Source: an uncultured Bacteroidales bacterium (GTDB lineage Bacteria > Bacteroidota > Bacteroidia > Bacteroidales > Paludibacteraceae). From it: 9,795 nt of DNA. The notes under the pieces were generated by a model, which worked only from the letters and a program-made list of their open reading frames with translations, was not told where the DNA came from and did not search any database. The DNA lies in NCBI GenBank assembly GCA_903929065.1, contig CAIYTJ010000148.1, positions 1 through 9,795 on the forward strand. The letters run 5' to 3'. This document shows positions 1 through 4,703 of the stretch, in pieces. How positions within the stretch are numbered: the first letter of the stretch is position 1; every line of letters starts with the position of its first letter. The position numbers were made by a program, and so were the translations under genes.

Positions 1-534
1 CTGGTAACGTTGCCGGTATGTTTTTTTATAAACAATGAACGTACAAGCATTATCATTGGGCAAACGGCCATGAATACCGATTTTATATTTCTATTTATCA
101 TGACAGCCCTGAATATAGGGACTATCGATACCGAAAAAATGGAAGCAAAGAAACAATCGTATCAGATGAATGAAGAACAGGCTATGAATTACTGGAAAAT
201 TCTCACAGATTATATGGAAGAATCGAAGCCTTATCAGGACGAAAACTGCTCATTACGTCTGGTGGCTGATCAAACTAAAATTTCTGAATCGCAACTTTCC
301 AAAGTACTCAATTCGCATGGCGGCGTGACATTTGTCGATTTTATTAATGACTACAGACTCAAAGAAGCCCTTATTTATTTACAGGATAAAAGCAAAAGAA
401 GAAAAACTATTGATACCATTGCCATTGATTGTGGTTTTGGCTCGCGTAGTTCATTTTACAGAGCTTTTGCCAAAATTTATAATACTTCCCCGGCGGCTTA
501 CCGTAAACAAATCGATTCTACTCCCGACGTTTAA
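1..534 (+). CDS. AraC-type transcriptional regulator, probably membrane-anchored, 5' end outside window
   Basis: The reading frame is open to the left edge, so 177 C-terminal residues are visible and the true start is probably upstream; a TTG at 10 and ATGs further in are possible but unconvincing starts. A hydrophobic stretch around NTDFIFLFIMTALNIG looks like a membrane segment, followed by a charged linker. The C-terminal ~110 residues form the AraC double helix-turn-helix domain: the first helix pair spans LRLVADQTKISESQLSKVLN and the second carries IAIDCGFGSRSSFYRAFAK then SPAAYRK, the typical AraC signature. In Bacteroidota, such domains often sit behind a multi-pass membrane sensor region, and I infer this here. 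No target gene can be named. It is co-directional with the next gene, but a 458-base gap separates them. The fold is certain; the sensor part is inferred. Confidence 0.85.
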   Translation: MVTLPVCFFINNERTSIIIGQTAMNTDFIFLFIMTALNIGTIDTEKMEAKKQSYQMNEEQAMNYWKILTDYMEESKPYQDENCSLRLVADQTKISESQLSKVLNSHGGVTFVDFINDYRLKEALIYLQDKSKRRKTIDTIAIDCGFGSRSSFYRAFAKIYNTSPAAYRKQIDSTPDV

Positions 535-746
535 TCAGTCAATAATGCTTCATTTTGTTACGTAATTAGAAAATGAAACAATAGTTACCTGCAGATTCCA
601 TTCAGCAAGTGTATTATTTAACTTTATTTTATTTTTGTTTTTGTGTGCCACAAAGATATTGTGTAAGTGTAAGTAAATAAGTGACATATGTGTAAATTCT
701 ATTGTAGGAATCACCCAAAATTACAGGTCCTAAAAAAAATAATTTA

Positions 747-786
747 AACAAAAATGTCTCATTTCTTGAAATGATACATTTTTGTT
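747..786. repeat. 40-bp near-perfect palindrome (operator or hairpin)
   Basis: The arms 747-765 and 768-786 are reverse complements over 19 bases with a single mismatch (C758 against T775). The arms begin AACAAAAATGT and end ACATTTTTGTT, with CATTTC and GAAATG at the centre. As RNA it would form a long stem with a tight CUUG loop. No T-run lies beyond the right arm, so it is not a textbook terminator, although the U-rich right arm could still give weak termination after the AraC-type gene. Its position just upstream of the TAnnTTTG element at 799 makes a dimeric repressor or activator site equally plausible. Confidence 0.7.
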
Positions 787-806
787 AATGTATATTTATA
801 CGTTTG
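781..806 (+). promoter_or_regulatory. candidate Bacteroidota promoter for the 993 gene
   Basis: TACGTTTG at 799-806 matches the Bacteroidota -7 consensus TAnnTTTG exactly. The nearest TTTG upstream (781-784) is only 14 bases away rather than the usual 19-23, so the -33 element is poor. It would start transcription near 813 and give a leader of about 180 bases. AT-rich DNA produces such matches by chance, hence low confidence. Confidence 0.3.
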
Positions 807-992
807 TATCCGAAATAAAGGTTGGAAAATATAATTGATGATTTAATCCTTAAAGGCGAATAACTGAATGTGCTCTATCAATTTACAGCGAAAGTATCAA
901 CCTGATTAAAATCACACGACAATCAAAATAGTTCGGGCATGAGCCGGGTAAAATATATTAGTTTTTTTTTATAAATAGAAAGGATAAAGATT

Positions 993-1385
993 ATGAGGTA
1001 CACTTACGATTTAAATTCAGAGAAACAAACAATTGTTGTTCAAACCAGAGGTGATCTTTTTAAAAACGAAGTAATTGCCATGGGTTTGGAAATTCTTTTA
1101 AAAGCAAAGGAATTAAAATACAAAGTATTTTTTGATCATCGATTGTCAAAAAATAAAATTTCAATAACTGATGCCTATTTTTGGTTCTCCGATAATTATG
1201 ATTACATCGACACGAATTTAAAGCTTATTCCTACAGCCTACATTGCCAATCAGGAAGACTGGGAATTCTTTTCATTTTTTGAATGTACAAGTCACAATAA
1301 AGGCATTCCTGTAAAAGCATTTAAAGAAGAGAGTGCAGCATGGGAATGGTTTAATAATATATCAATCCCGGCAACCAATCATTAA
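993..1385 (+). CDS. SpoIIAA/STAS-like small protein of unknown function
   Basis: The 130-residue soluble protein starts at ATG 993, eight bases after GAAAGGA. It has no signal peptide or membrane segment. The pattern resembles the SpoIIAA/STAS-like fold in short Bacteroidota proteins: an N-terminal strand (YTYDLNSEKQTIVVQTRGDL), a long amphipathic helix (KNEVIAMGLEILLKAKELKY), a hydrophobic strand ending in Asp-His-Arg (KVFFDHR), a second strand near LIPTAYIAN, and a C-terminal VKAFKEESAAWEWF matching the usual 'F-x-(D/E)-E-xx-A-xx-W' ending. Members of this fold act in anti-sigma-antagonist switches or bind small ligands, but there is no adjacent kinase, phosphatase or sigma factor, so no function can be assigned. 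It appears monocistronic: a long gap lies before it and a terminator after it. The family assignment is by pattern only. Confidence 0.75.
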   Translation: MRYTYDLNSEKQTIVVQTRGDLFKNEVIAMGLEILLKAKELKYKVFFDHRLSKNKISITDAYFWFSDNYDYIDTNLKLIPTAYIANQEDWEFFSFFECTSHNKGIPVKAFKEESAAWEWFNNISIPATNH

Positions 1386-1459
1386 TTAAAATAAAACAGA
1401 TACAAAAGAAAATTTCCAACTACCACAGATTTTTAATAAGTACTTAAATCTAATTTCCC

Positions 1460-1500
1460 AAGAGTTATTTTATTGTTATCAATAGAGTAACTCTTTTTTT
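1460..1500 (+). terminator. intrinsic terminator after the SpoIIAA-like gene
   Basis: AAGAGTTA (1460-1467) pairs perfectly with TAACTCTT (1488-1495). Inside, TATTG (1471-1475) pairs with CAATA (1480-1484) around a TTAT loop, separated from the outer stem by a TTT/GAG internal loop. A run of T follows immediately (1494-1500). It lies 75 bases after the stop codon at 1385. On the minus strand no T-run follows, so it serves only the plus-strand gene. Confidence 0.85.
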
Positions 1501-1589
1501 ATAGTGTTTAATTTACAATATAAATTGATCTTCAATCAAAATCTCTATTCTGAAAATTCTTAAATTTTGAAAATTTTGATTCAGACAGT

Positions 1590-2021
1590 TTACCACTCCA
1601 CCAGCGGTTTATAGAATTCCCGGTAAGTTGTATCGTTGGAGTAAAAATTAAGCCGGTCCAGCATTCCGGCAGAAGTTTTATAGCCGTAAGCAAGAATAGC
1701 TGTTACGCCGGTTTCGGTACAAACCTTTTCAAATTCGTGATAGAGTTTAATACCAATAATACTGTTTTGGTATTCAGCTTTTACGGCACAAAACCAAATC
1801 ATAATGGCACCGCTTACCATTTTTTCGCCGCTCATAAAACCTTTAATTTTTCCTTCGGTTTCATAAACAAGTGTCAAGCAGCGTTCATTCAATACCAGTT
1901 GTTCAATCCACGACCGGTCATAAGGAACTTCTTCGTTGTACTTAAATGGTTCCATATCCAGAATATTATGAATCAGGTCAATGTCCTTTTCTTCGGCTTT
2001 GCGAATAGATTGAGTTTTCAT
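1590..2021 (-). CDS. small GNAT-family N-acetyltransferase with degenerate CoA loop
   Basis: The 143-residue protein shows the GNAT order: an N-terminal strand and helix (IRKAEEKDIDLIHNIL), central strands (LTLVYETEGKIKGFMSGE), the core strand (AIMIWFCAVKAEY), the CoA-binding turn and helix (QNSIIGIKLYHEFEKV, about 85-100) and a C-terminal strand-helix-strand ending in FY. The CoA loop normally reads (Q/R)-xx-G-x-(G/A); here residues 85-91 are QNSIIGI, so the first glycine is replaced by Ile88 and only Gly90 remains. The family transfers acyl groups from CoA to amines, but the substrate is unknown. Its ATG follows the acyltransferase stop by three bases (TGA GAA ATG), so the pair is almost certainly one transcript and may be translationally coupled. 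Its role may be linked to lipids by context, which is inference. Confidence 0.8.
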   Translation of the reverse strand: MKTQSIRKAEEKDIDLIHNILDMEPFKYNEEVPYDRSWIEQLVLNERCLTLVYETEGKIKGFMSGEKMVSGAIMIWFCAVKAEYQNSIIGIKLYHEFEKVCTETGVTAILAYGYKTSAGMLDRLNFYSNDTTYREFYKPLVEW

Positions 2022-2024
2022 TTC

Positions 2025-2840
2025 TCAGGCCATTTTATAAACAATTTCCCGTACCCATTCCGCCCATTCTGCCTGGGTTTTAGATTTGTTGAAAGTTTGC
2101 CACGGAATAGGTTTTCCCACTTTCAACGTAAAATGATTTCCTTTTTGTTTGTATAATTCATCCACCAGGTATAACATTTCAATATTTACTTTTATTTTGA
2201 AAAACTTACGCAGATTGGCCAGGTTATAAAAGAAATTCGAATTTCGTCCATCAAAATAGACCGGAACAACGTCCCGTTGATATTCTGTGGCTTTTGAAAT
2301 AAAATTCTTTTTCCATTCCAGATCGGTTATTTTACCGTTGATTTTCCGTGAACACATGCCAGAAGGATAAGTAATCAGATGATTGTCGGATTGATAAAGC
2401 TTTTGCATTTCGTCGGCGTATTTCTTGCTTTGTGCACCCACTTTATTTACCGGAATGAATAACTCTTTCAGCGGTTCAAGATTCATTAAAATGTCATTGG
2501 AGAAAAAGCGGATTTTGTCATCATACTCTTTTCCAAGTAATAATCCCGTGCTGATTCCGTCTAATCCGCCTAACGGATGATTACCGGCAAAGATGTAAAG
2601 ACCGCCATGAGGAAGATTCTCTTTGCCTTCCATGCTGATGGAAATATTCAGGTATTTCAGAGACGCCTCAATGAATTCAAGGTTTTTTAAAGTCCCCATT
2701 TCCTGAAGAAGCGTGTTTACCTCTTTTTCGTGCACAATCCGGCGTAAATAATTGACAAGGAATTTAGGAACTTTCGTGTTAGGAGCTTTGTTCTTTAGAA
2801 CGCTTGCAATATCAATGCTTATAATCTTGTTTTCACTCAT
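2025..2840 (-). CDS. PlsC-type glycerolipid or aminolipid acyltransferase
   Basis: The 271-residue protein begins at ATG 2840. An upstream TTG at 2864 is in frame but lies inside the promoter -7 element, so it is rejected as a start. The PlsC-like catalytic region has NHPLGGLDG (87-95), a histidine-aspartate motif with five rather than four intervening residues, a hydrophobic acceptor region (FFSNDILMNLEPLKELFIPVNK), YPSGMCSRK in place of the usual EGTR block, and VVPVYFDGRNS. The family transfers acyl chains to glycerophosphate or aminolipids at the inner membrane face. The sequence style matches acyltransferases often labelled hemolysin-like in Bacteroidota. One group, the O-acyltransferase GlsA, works with the N-acyltransferase GlsB to make glycine lipids. 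A GlsA-like role is plausible, but no GlsB-like gene is adjacent. It is first in a two-gene operon divergent from mraZ. Confidence 0.82.
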   Translation of the reverse strand: MSENKIISIDIASVLKNKAPNTKVPKFLVNYLRRIVHEKEVNTLLQEMGTLKNLEFIEASLKYLNISISMEGKENLPHGGLYIFAGNHPLGGLDGISTGLLLGKEYDDKIRFFSNDILMNLEPLKELFIPVNKVGAQSKKYADEMQKLYQSDNHLITYPSGMCSRKINGKITDLEWKKNFISKATEYQRDVVPVYFDGRNSNFFYNLANLRKFFKIKVNIEMLYLVDELYKQKGNHFTLKVGKPIPWQTFNKSKTQAEWAEWVREIVYKMA

Positions 2841-2861
2841 GTTTTTTGTATCTGTCTTCTG

Positions 2862-2869
2862 CAAAAGTA
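2862..2869 (-). promoter_or_regulatory. -7 promoter element of the acyltransferase-GNAT operon
   Basis: Read on the minus strand this is TACTTTTG followed by C, a full match to the Bacteroidota TAnnTTTG element. The start codon at 2840 lies 21 bases downstream, giving a leader of roughly 15 bases, as is common in the phylum. No clear TTG occurs at the -33 position; TGTTTT around 2885-2890 is the nearest. The element overlaps the alternative TTG start at 2864 and rules that start out if the promoter is real. Confidence 0.6.
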
Positions 2870-2969
2870 CGAAAAAATGGATAAAAAACAGATATTGAAA
2901 TGATAACCCTTTAATAATTTCTAAAACAAAATGGATGATTTTTTAATCTGTTACAGAATTGTTCCCCAC

Positions 2970-3000
2970 TTTCATACAAATAATCTATAATTTATGTTTG
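2970..3000 (+). promoter_or_regulatory. candidate distal promoter of the dcw operon
   Basis: TATGTTTG at 2993-3000 matches TAnnTTTG exactly. TTTC at 2970-2973 lies 19 bases upstream, a near match to the TTTG -33 element at the preferred spacing. Transcription would start near 3007 and give a leader of about 190 bases that runs through the MraZ boxes. One more TGGGG (minus strand, 2968-2964) sits right beside the -33 element. Confidence 0.4.
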
Positions 3001-3069
3001 AATAAATATAAAACAAAGATAATCAAACTAATGTGTAAAAGTGTGTTTCATAAAGCACTGTTTATAAAT

Positions 3070-3121
3070 TGTTGATAAGTATCAATAAATAATCAAAAAC
3101 AGCACAATAATCTGTTGATAA
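3070..3121 (+). repeat. two TGTTGATAA direct repeats (DnaA-box-like)
   Basis: TGTTGATAA occurs at 3070-3078 and 3113-3121, 43 bases apart on the same strand. It differs by one base from the relaxed DnaA box TGTGNATAA. The first copy overlaps a short palindrome, TTGATA-AG-TATCAA (3072-3085). Whether DnaA binds is unknown, and the AT-rich setting makes chance occurrence possible. Confidence 0.35.
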
Positions 3122-3129
3122 ATTTATAG

Positions 3130-3144
3130 TGGGGAATTGTGGGG
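3130..3144 (+). promoter_or_regulatory. MraZ operator: TGGGG-N5-TGGGG
   Basis: TGGGG at 3130-3134 and again at 3140-3144 are separated by exactly five bases (AATTG). MraZ is known to bind tandem TGGGN repeats with five-base spacers upstream of its own gene. Here two repeats are present; the expected third positions (3120 and 3150) do not match. The site lies 53 bases before the mraZ start and overlaps the possible -33 region of the proximal promoter, which suits repression by blocking RNA polymerase. Confidence 0.75.
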
Positions 3145-3170
3145 AATATGAAATTAATTTTATACTTTTA
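3137..3170 (+). promoter_or_regulatory. candidate proximal promoter of mraZ
   Basis: TACTTTTA at 3163-3170 matches TAnnTTTG except for the last base. TTG at 3137-3139, inside the MraZ box spacer, lies 23 bases upstream, at the long end of accepted spacing. Transcription would start near 3177, giving a leader of about 20 bases. The overlap with the MraZ boxes supports it, but the imperfect -7 keeps confidence moderate. Confidence 0.45.
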
Positions 3171-3197
3171 CCGTTGAAAAAATATACCTGATTCAAT

Positions 3198-3671
3198 ATG
3201 TCAACATTTATAGGTAAATACGATGCAAAAGCCGATATAAAGGGAAGAATTTTCATTCCTTCCAATTATCGCAAGTTGCTGCCGGATGGTGGAAAAGAGC
3301 GAGTGGTGCTGCAAAAGGACGCCGAAAATGACTGTTTAATTATTTATCCTGAGCATGTGTGGAATGTAAAGGTGGATAAATTAAAATCAACACTTGATGA
3401 ATGGAATCCGGTTGACCAGCTTTTGTTGATGCAATTCGTTTCGGATGCAGAATGGCTTGATATTGATTCGCAGGGAAGAATTTTGCTGTCAAAGAAAAAT
3501 CAGACGTTGATAGGAATTGAAAATTCGGAAGTATTGTTTGTTGGGATGATCGATCGTTTTGCTGTTTGGAGTAAATCCCGTTATGAACAAAACAAAATGT
3601 CACCGACAGATTTTGCCGCTTTGCTGAAAGAGCGCATGATGAAAAGACCCCTGGCCCCTAAAGGGGAATAA
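3198..3671 (+). CDS. mraZ: transcriptional regulator MraZ
   Basis: The 157-residue protein has the two SpoVT/AbrB-type DNA-binding halves of MraZ: the first around DIKGRIFIP (13-21) and the second around DIDSQGRILL (88-97), each with the (D/Q)-x-x-GR-(I/V) core. It also has the usual FVGMIDRFAVWS ending of the second domain and a C-terminal helix (PTDFAALLKERM). MraZ forms a ring-shaped oligomer, binds TGGGN repeats and represses the dcw operon; a matching operator lies 53 bases upstream. ATG 3198 is the only sensible start because it begins directly at the conserved FIGKYDAK. The last residues, RPLAPKGE, are encoded by a repeated palindromic DNA element rather than by ordinary mraZ sequence, so the native C-terminus may have been altered. 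rsmH follows after 29 bases. Confidence 0.97.
   Translation: MSTFIGKYDAKADIKGRIFIPSNYRKLLPDGGKERVVLQKDAENDCLIIYPEHVWNVKVDKLKSTLDEWNPVDQLLLMQFVSDAEWLDIDSQGRILLSKKNQTLIGIENSEVLFVGMIDRFAVWSKSRYEQNKMSPTDFAALLKERMMKRPLAPKGE
3643..3667 (+). repeat. palindromic repeat element, copy 1 (in mraZ 3' end)
   Basis: The 25-bp element reads AAAGACCCC (3643-3651), TGG (3652-3654), then CCCCTAAAGGGGA (3655-3667). Its core CCCCTAAAGGGG is self-complementary over five bases at each end. It encodes the last residues of MraZ up to the stop codon. The G/C runs contrast sharply with the AT-rich surroundings. Copy 2 lies in opposite orientation 78 bases downstream and differs only at the three middle bases. Confidence 0.85.
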
Positions 3672-3687
3672 GAAAAGCACCTTTTCT
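3671..3687 (+). other. small perfect hairpin in the mraZ-rsmH gap
   Basis: AGAAAAG (3671-3677) pairs perfectly with CTTTTCT (3681-3687) around a CAC loop, starting on the last base of the mraZ stop codon. No T-run follows, so it is not an intrinsic terminator. It lies wholly within the loop formed if the two flanking repeat copies pair, 13 bases before the rsmH ATG. It could affect rsmH translation or be chance. Confidence 0.4.
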
Positions 3688-3700
3688 CAGTTCAATAAAA

Positions 3701-4675
3701 ATGAAAATTACAAAAATAAAAATACAAGACGAAAGTAACTTCAACTCCCCTTTAGGGGTTGGGGGTCTTTCCATTTATCACACACCAGCCTTATTGAACA
3801 AAACTATTAACGGGTTGAATATTAATCCCGAAGGAGTTTATGTGGATGTGACTTTTGGTGGAGGTGGTCATTCTTCTGAAATTTTGAAGAAATTAGGAAA
3901 GAATGGTAAATTGCTTGGATTTGATCAGGATGAAGATGCGGTAAAAAATGCTATTGATGATTCACGGTTTATTTTTGTCAGAAGCAATTTTCAATACTTA
4001 AAGAACTTTCTCCGTTATCACAATATCGAAAAAGTGGATGGTATCTTGGCTGATTTAGGTGTTTCTTCTCACCATTTTGATGAAGCCGAACGAGGGTTTT
4101 CTTTCCGGTTTGATGGCGCATTGGATATGCGGATGAATACTAAATCTCCTTTGACAGCTGCGGTTTTGTTGAATACTTACTCCGAAGAGCAATTGGCGGA
4201 TGTTTTTTATTTATATGGTGAATTGCATAATTCGCGAAAAATAGCCAGAACCATTGTCAATGCCCGTACCAAAACACCTTTTAATACAATTTTTCCATTT
4301 ATTGAAGTATTGAAACCGTATTTTGGTCGTGAAAAAGAAAAGAAAGATATGGCTCGGGTTTTTCAGGCATTGCGAATTGAAGTAAATAAGGAAATGGATG
4401 TGTTAAAATCATTGTTGGAGCAAAGCCTTGAAGTGTTGAATCCGGGTGGAAGACTGGTTGTTCTCACGTATCATTCATTGGAGGACCGGTTGGTGAAAAA
4501 TTTCTTTCGCACCGGGAATTTTGAAGGGAAACTGGAAAAAGATTTTTATGGAAATATTATTTCGCCGTTGAAAGCGATTAATAATAAGGTGATTATTGCG
4601 GGTGACGAAGAAATAGCACGGAATCCCCGTGCCAGAAGCGCTAAATTAAGAATAGCAGAATTGGTAATTGGTTAA
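3701..4675 (+). CDS. rsmH: 16S rRNA (cytosine1402-N4)-methyltransferase RsmH
   Basis: The 324-residue protein (also called MraW) uses S-adenosylmethionine to methylate N4 of C1402 in the ribosomal decoding centre. It shows YHTPALL at the conserved N-terminus (26-32), the SAM-binding loop YVDVTFGGGGHS (47-58), GFDQDEDA, DLGVSSHHFDEAERGFSFR (from 118), RVFQALRIEVNKEM, and the C-terminal catalytic block YHSLEDRLVK (257-266). Ordinary family members begin only a few residues before YHTPALL; here about 24 extra residues precede it, and residues 15-24 (NSPLGVGGLS) are encoded by an inverted copy of the palindromic element also found at the mraZ end. No ATG lies closer to the conserved start, so ATG 3701 is kept, but an ATT at 3773 is a conceivable alternative. 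The last residues overlap a tandem heptamer repeat. Confidence 0.97.
   Translation: MKITKIKIQDESNFNSPLGVGGLSIYHTPALLNKTINGLNINPEGVYVDVTFGGGGHSSEILKKLGKNGKLLGFDQDEDAVKNAIDDSRFIFVRSNFQYLKNFLRYHNIEKVDGILADLGVSSHHFDEAERGFSFRFDGALDMRMNTKSPLTAAVLLNTYSEEQLADVFYLYGELHNSRKIARTIVNARTKTPFNTIFPFIEVLKPYFGREKEKKDMARVFQALRIEVNKEMDVLKSLLEQSLEVLNPGGRLVVLTYHSLEDRLVKNFFRTGNFEGKLEKDFYGNIISPLKAINNKVIIAGDEEIARNPRARSAKLRIAELVIG
3746..3770 (-). repeat. palindromic repeat element, copy 2 (in rsmH 5' end)
   Basis: This is the reverse complement of copy 1 with only the middle triplet changed: TCCCCTTTAGGGG (3746-3758), TTG (3759-3761), GGGGTCTTT (3762-3770). It is read in frame within rsmH and gives SPLGVGGL. In RNA the middle UGG of copy 1 and UUG of copy 2 would pair as three G-U wobbles, so the two copies can pair without a break over 25 positions. 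Confidence 0.85.
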
Positions 4676-4699
4676 TTGAAAATTGATAATTGGTAATTG
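4659..4699 (+). repeat. tandem 7-bp AATTG repeat at rsmH end
   Basis: AATTG begins at 4659, 4666, 4674, 4681, 4688 and 4695, a spacing of 7, 8, 7, 7 and 7 bases. The unit is close to AATTGRT. The first two copies encode the last residues of RsmH (ELVIG) and the rest fill the whole gap to the ftsL-like start. A TTG at 4683 inside the repeat is in frame with the next gene but looks like repeat rather than a real start. Confidence 0.75.
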
Positions 4700-4703
4700 T
4701 AAA

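Larger units (their letters stand above)
535..992. other. gene-free AT-rich region with palindrome and candidate promoter
   Basis: I find no credible gene in these 458 bases on either strand. They hold a weak 8-bp inverted repeat (549-556 with 570-577) just after the AraC stop codon, a striking 40-bp palindrome (747-786), a TAnnTTTG element (799-806), and a Shine-Dalgarno-like GAAAGGA (978-984) eight bases before the ATG at 993. The roughly 180 bases between the candidate promoter and that ATG would be an unusually long leader. I do not recognise a known riboswitch in it. Confidence 0.7.

Noticed and set aside
549..577. 8-bp inverted repeat TTCATTTT/AAAATGAA shortly after the AraC-type gene as a terminator
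   Set aside because: The stem is almost all A-T, the loop is 13 bases, and no T-run follows.
651..658. Minus-strand TATCTTTG promoter element
   Set aside because: It matches the -7 consensus, but no -33 element and no minus-strand gene lie downstream; it would only read antisense into the AraC-type gene.
1534..1581. 9-bp inverted repeat AATCAAAAT/ATTTTGATT after the GNAT gene as its terminator
   Set aside because: The stem is very AT-rich with a 30-base loop and no T-run on the minus strand; chance is likely in this composition.
1737..2156. 139-codon plus-strand open frame opposite the GNAT and acyltransferase genes
   Set aside because: It is antisense to two genes with recognisable domains, spans their junction, and its Phe/Asn-rich translation looks like a shadow frame.
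2841..2864. TTG start giving the acyltransferase eight more residues
   Set aside because: The TTG lies within the minus-strand TACTTTTG promoter element, and the ATG at 2840 has normal spacing to that promoter.
3014..3021. Second minus-strand TATCTTTG element upstream of the acyltransferase
   Set aside because: There is no TTG at the right distance, and the element at 2862-2869 is better placed for the start at 2840.
2941..3197. Possible chromosomal replication origin because of AT richness and TGTTGATAA repeats
   Set aside because: Only two imperfect boxes are present and there is no dnaA, dnaN or other origin-linked gene; an ordinary promoter region explains most of it.
3062..3265. 67-codon minus-strand open frame across the mraZ control region and start
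   Set aside because: It covers the MraZ boxes, the promoter and the mraZ start codon, has no recognisable domain, and is best explained by AT-rich chance.
3746..3770. G-quadruplex from the GGGG and GGGGG runs
   Set aside because: Only two long G runs occur on the strand within reach; four are needed for an intramolecular quadruplex.
4659..4699. CRISPR-like array
   Set aside because: The units are 7 bases and directly tandem with no spacers, so this is a simple sequence repeat.
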